From Saprospiraceae bacterium (lineage in GTDB: Bacteria; Bacteroidota; Bacteroidia; Chitinophagales; Saprospiraceae), in contig JAWKLJ010000001.1 of NCBI GenBank assembly GCA_041392805.1, forward strand, positions 2,790,001 through 2,854,000: a stretch of DNA of 64,000 nt, read 5' to 3'. Position numbers and translations under genes: made by a program. The notes below the pieces were generated by a model, which had not been told where the DNA came from, did not search any database, and was given only the letters and a program-made list of their open reading frames with translations. Shown piece by piece: positions 62,501 through 64,000 of this stretch. Numbering within the stretch: the first letter of the stretch is position 1; each line of letters opens with the position of its first letter.

Positions 62501-62599
62501 GTTGTACTTGATTTAAACACTTTGTTACCGGGAGTGTATGTAGTGTTAATTAATGCCGATAGGGAAAATCTAAGCCCCGTAAAGTTCGTTAAAGAGTAA
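59504..62599 (+). CDS. T9SS-exported metzincin-like metallopeptidase
   Basis: The 1031-residue protein has a signal peptide (LFLLLLSFFLFPTLHAQ) and a zinc motif HEIGHIFHAFDEY at residues 310-322; His310 and His314 with Asp320 fit an HExxHxxxxxD metzincin-type site, and SCLMDNN follows as a possible Met-turn. About 550 residues of Ig-like and adhesin-like beta repeats come next (CIWYCGNLEALNLGIDMVKWYD and similar). The last 80 residues are a type A type IX secretion domain (VRAYPNPTQQVLTI ... LSGQIVKQ ... LLPGVYVVLI). It is probably released or attached at the cell surface to digest protein. Confidence 0.83.
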   Translation: MQPSNAKLFLLLLSFFLFPTLHAQSLNWYILQTNCTSYEQSREMVLSLDNENRLFSLVYSPQYLVFASNENAALEHPYLVRQMNLQDVVQATNLPKVLSTFFIALFQEEERYEAPAHPHKAEACLASNDLEKDKTEFNYANRWNSERMAGIMTCNVLFVESDGTEDPDYFTWPAAALFKEKTTILKALNTWAYTAFLEGVDVTFVPQWFERTAALGQGKEPNLHFGSFNTFAAEVLKMNTQILAQLGYTQENFAADEFNYHYKRQTAADGAFTMGVHYNHEGRGLIRPHAYLGGPNTFLNSDTHFSVYGHEIGHIFHAFDEYNNPDCQFNNYTTFNGIINENNIGNGCLGKQSCLMDNNATIGAGPSTRYALCDYTKAHLGWAGDIPSQPKILSPSQDTSFSLFLQPFTFYFPPTSGELKSATIKIWQQRDGEPQLVFSETIKLTADTLIWRNEAIHQAGSYTMVVQHGEASRFALVDSAPLHFSIEEHARLPFADTCIWYCGNLEALNLGIDMVKWYDKPELDIPIHTGPDFTPASSGLYYMALEEDGIIKDVAKVQITANFPVSAQLLQTFSTNGPSSLYLQSFTGIPHVRAFHWYRNDTLIATNQTPFLEVTQEANYYVVIDNGCQSITNALQWQAPPLISYTQDCEDGSYLIRANKLIGIRNETTQVFTISDSLRITTAGEAIEITIYSPDQAIVWGSYALASLPTEGFRLENIDGFLRFKAETLENISWYRNDTLLLRGSQNWLTPQRPGTYWATYQQVGAFCPLISDKIELFDFTPPPSAAANSYTACLLEDMETPTIAIEGQNIRWYLEPQKEELIAEGNTFQPSLDYFSFNAQLHITQTINGVESPPLRVDLIGQKPLLASLDTFDQAFLAIVNGIQVNLEPKDYLYEWAYNTQFLASTFTPSYPIGDPGTYAVSVSNQEPACLHSEPFILEGMVSSIEEEEWLVEKVRAYPNPTQQVLTIQTSHTPIQFIQIYNLSGQIVKQQQGHFQNKVVLDLNTLLPGVYVVLINADRENLSPVKFVKE

Positions 62600-62618
62600 C
62601 ATATCAATACTGTTACAT

Positions 62619-63947
62619 ATGACGCCTTTCTCCTTTTTGACGCTCTTTTTGTTTACCCTAAATACGGCACCTTTATCGACCATGACAGCAGTGGTTGAGG
62701 CAAAGATACCCATTGACAGCCTTGAAAATGATAGCATTATTCTTATCAAATCTATCGACTTGGCGCATCGCGAAAAAGATGACCTGAAAAAGATAGGAGA
62801 GCGAATTGGCGATCGCAAAATCGTTTTGTTAGGGGAGCAAAGTCATGGTGATGGTAGCGCTTTTCAGCTAAAGGCACGCCTGATCAAGTACCTACACGAA
62901 GAAATGGGTTTTGATGTCTTGCTTTTTGAGGCCGATTTCTTCTCCGTCAATGAAGTGATGGCTCATTATGATAAAACGACAGACCTCAAAGGGCTTTTGG
63001 ACAACAACATCTACCCTTTTTGGATCAAAACGCCTGTTATGGCACCGCTATGGTCTTATGTCCAACAAACTTTTGCAACACCCAACCCGCTTTACATTGG
63101 AGGGGTAGATTCCAGGCACATCGGTAATTATGCATTTGATCATTTGACGAAAGACCTCGATGCCTTTCTAGCTAAAAAAGCGGCTGCTTTATTGGAAGAA
63201 GAACGGTACCTTAATTTTAAAAAAAATCTCTTAGAATTATTAGAGGGAGAAAACCAAAGTACTCATTTGCACGATAACCTGACCAGAAAAAACTTCTTCG
63301 AGGTTCTGGAGGAGCTTTCAACCGTCAGTCATACCACACAAGATGCTTTTTGGACACAAGAACTCCTAAATATCAAGCGCTTCGCCACCGATATTTGGGT
63401 ACCCAGCTTTTTTCCCGAAAGAAATAAAATGATGGCGGAGAATGTCATTTGGCTACTCCAGCACCGTTTCAAAAACCAAAAAGTGATCATTTGGTCCCAC
63501 AATCAACATATCCTAAAAGATCGAACGATTGAAATTGATTTATTGAAGCAATTTGATCCAGGCGCCGATCAACTCAAGACAAATCCATTATTTACAGAAA
63601 TGGGCGAACGGATAGCCAATCAGTACCCAGATCAGGTATATGCTATTGGTTTTTTAAGCTATGGAGGAGCTCACAGCCCATTTGAAAACATGGTCATTCA
63701 TCCCCAATCCGCCGATCTATCGGAATTCCGCCAAAGGATACCCATCGCTCCACCCAGCGAGCAGAGTTTAGAAAAACGTTTACTTTCCTACGAGGAAGAC
63801 TACCTCTTCCTTGATTTACACCAGAAAAAACAGACTGACTTCGCCACCAAAGCCTTAAAAAACCATCACCCCCGAGGCGAATTTTCAACCCAATGGGGCA
63901 AGGCCTATGATGCCTTTTTTTTCATTCGTGAAATGCGAGGCTTGTAA
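62619..63947 (+). CDS. Erythromycin esterase-family protein, exported
   Basis: The 442-residue protein has a hydrophobic N-terminal signal (FSFLTLFLFTLNTAPLST) and an Ere-like domain: IVLLGEQSHGDGSAFQLKARL with Glu73 and His76 at positions like the catalytic pair of EreB, FDVLLFEADFFSVNEV, a GGVDSRHIG block and IIWSHNQHILKD with another conserved His. Ere enzymes open macrolide lactones, but most chromosomal relatives have unknown natural substrates. Export is unlike the classical resistance enzymes. It starts 19 bases after the metzincin gene and may be co-transcribed. Confidence 0.82.
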   Translation: MTPFSFLTLFLFTLNTAPLSTMTAVVEAKIPIDSLENDSIILIKSIDLAHREKDDLKKIGERIGDRKIVLLGEQSHGDGSAFQLKARLIKYLHEEMGFDVLLFEADFFSVNEVMAHYDKTTDLKGLLDNNIYPFWIKTPVMAPLWSYVQQTFATPNPLYIGGVDSRHIGNYAFDHLTKDLDAFLAKKAAALLEEERYLNFKKNLLELLEGENQSTHLHDNLTRKNFFEVLEELSTVSHTTQDAFWTQELLNIKRFATDIWVPSFFPERNKMMAENVIWLLQHRFKNQKVIIWSHNQHILKDRTIEIDLLKQFDPGADQLKTNPLFTEMGERIANQYPDQVYAIGFLSYGGAHSPFENMVIHPQSADLSEFRQRIPIAPPSEQSLEKRLLSYEEDYLFLDLHQKKQTDFATKALKNHHPRGEFSTQWGKAYDAFFFIREMRGL

Positions 63948-63973
63948 ACCTTTTCAGGACCATACCATCAACC

Positions 63974-64000
63974 ATGAGGCAACAGCATCCTGCATATTAC
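63974..64000 (+). CDS. Possible start of a further gene cut by the window edge
   Basis: An ATG at 63974 opens nine codons (MRQQHPAYY) to the end of the window. Nothing can be said about its identity and it may be chance. Confidence 0.15.

Overview
The window reads as chromosomal DNA of a Bacteroidota bacterium, most likely a member of the Saprospiria (Lewinella/Haliscomenobacter-like). This rests on many Sec lipoproteins with LxxC lipoboxes, a TonB receptor with an N-terminal carboxypeptidase-like regulatory domain followed by a DUF4249-type lipoprotein, a type IX secretion C-terminal domain, LytS/LytT-type signalling, DUF1080 proteins and planctomycete-type cytochrome domains. The species placement is inference. 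No rRNA, tRNA, CRISPR array or intact insertion sequence was seen.

Layout. 1-7.3 kb holds housekeeping and cell-envelope genes: the end of a nuclease-like gene, a beta-CASP RNase, an MFS carrier, a DUF1080 lipoprotein, a CBS protein, a DUF885-like lipoprotein and a periplasmic asparaginase. 7.4-17.1 kb is a co-directional set for secreted carbohydrate breakdown (lipoprotein, GH20 hexosaminidase, GH31 glycosidase, DUF1080, beta-helix/PDZ protein, membrane cytochrome-LRR protein). 17.1-30.3 kb holds a DUF1835 protein, a small membrane protein, a beta-propeller amidohydrolase, a broken Rpn-type gene containing a palindromic insertion, a TAT-exported molybdenum hydroxylase subunit without an adjacent Fe-S partner, and an ABC permease fused to an M1 peptidase with its ATPase. 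A LytS/LytT pair diverges from the ABC genes. 32.4-36.0 kb is a four-gene sugar-catabolic set (HUMPS-family enzyme, zinc dehydrogenase, SDR, sugar epimerase).

36.0-45.2 kb is the most unusual part. A sigma-54 activator gene faces a tightly packed seven-gene operon on the other strand. The operon encodes a polyacidic, tyrosine-rich, glycine-zipper protein, an HEVGH metallopeptidase, a 687-residue protein of unknown function, a PLP enzyme of the alpha-oxoamine synthase type, a trypsin-like protease, a small basic protein and an aspzincin-like metallopeptidase. A consensus-perfect -24/-12 promoter (TGGCAC-N5-TTGC) lies about 65 bases before the first gene, and a near-palindrome lies about 95 bases further upstream. 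None of the products has an obvious signal peptide. I read this as one regulated system in which a possible membrane-active precursor is made together with three peptidases and a small-molecule enzyme. The function is unknown.

45.4-50.7 kb has the TonB receptor/DUF4249 pair, a lipoprotein with three metal-binding-like repeats, a small protein with a good terminator and an orphan sensor kinase. 51.0-58.5 kb has a TAT-exported Gfo/Idh oxidoreductase and an acid-sugar-type catabolic operon (decarboxylating dehydrogenase, cyclase, MFS carrier, Gfo/Idh) divergent from a LacI regulator that has its own palindromic operator. 58.5-64 kb has an MscS channel, a T9SS-exported metzincin and an erythromycin-esterase-like protein. 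A structured non-coding repeat family occurs at about 4.4 and 57.1 kb, with a weaker possible relative at 52.5 kb.
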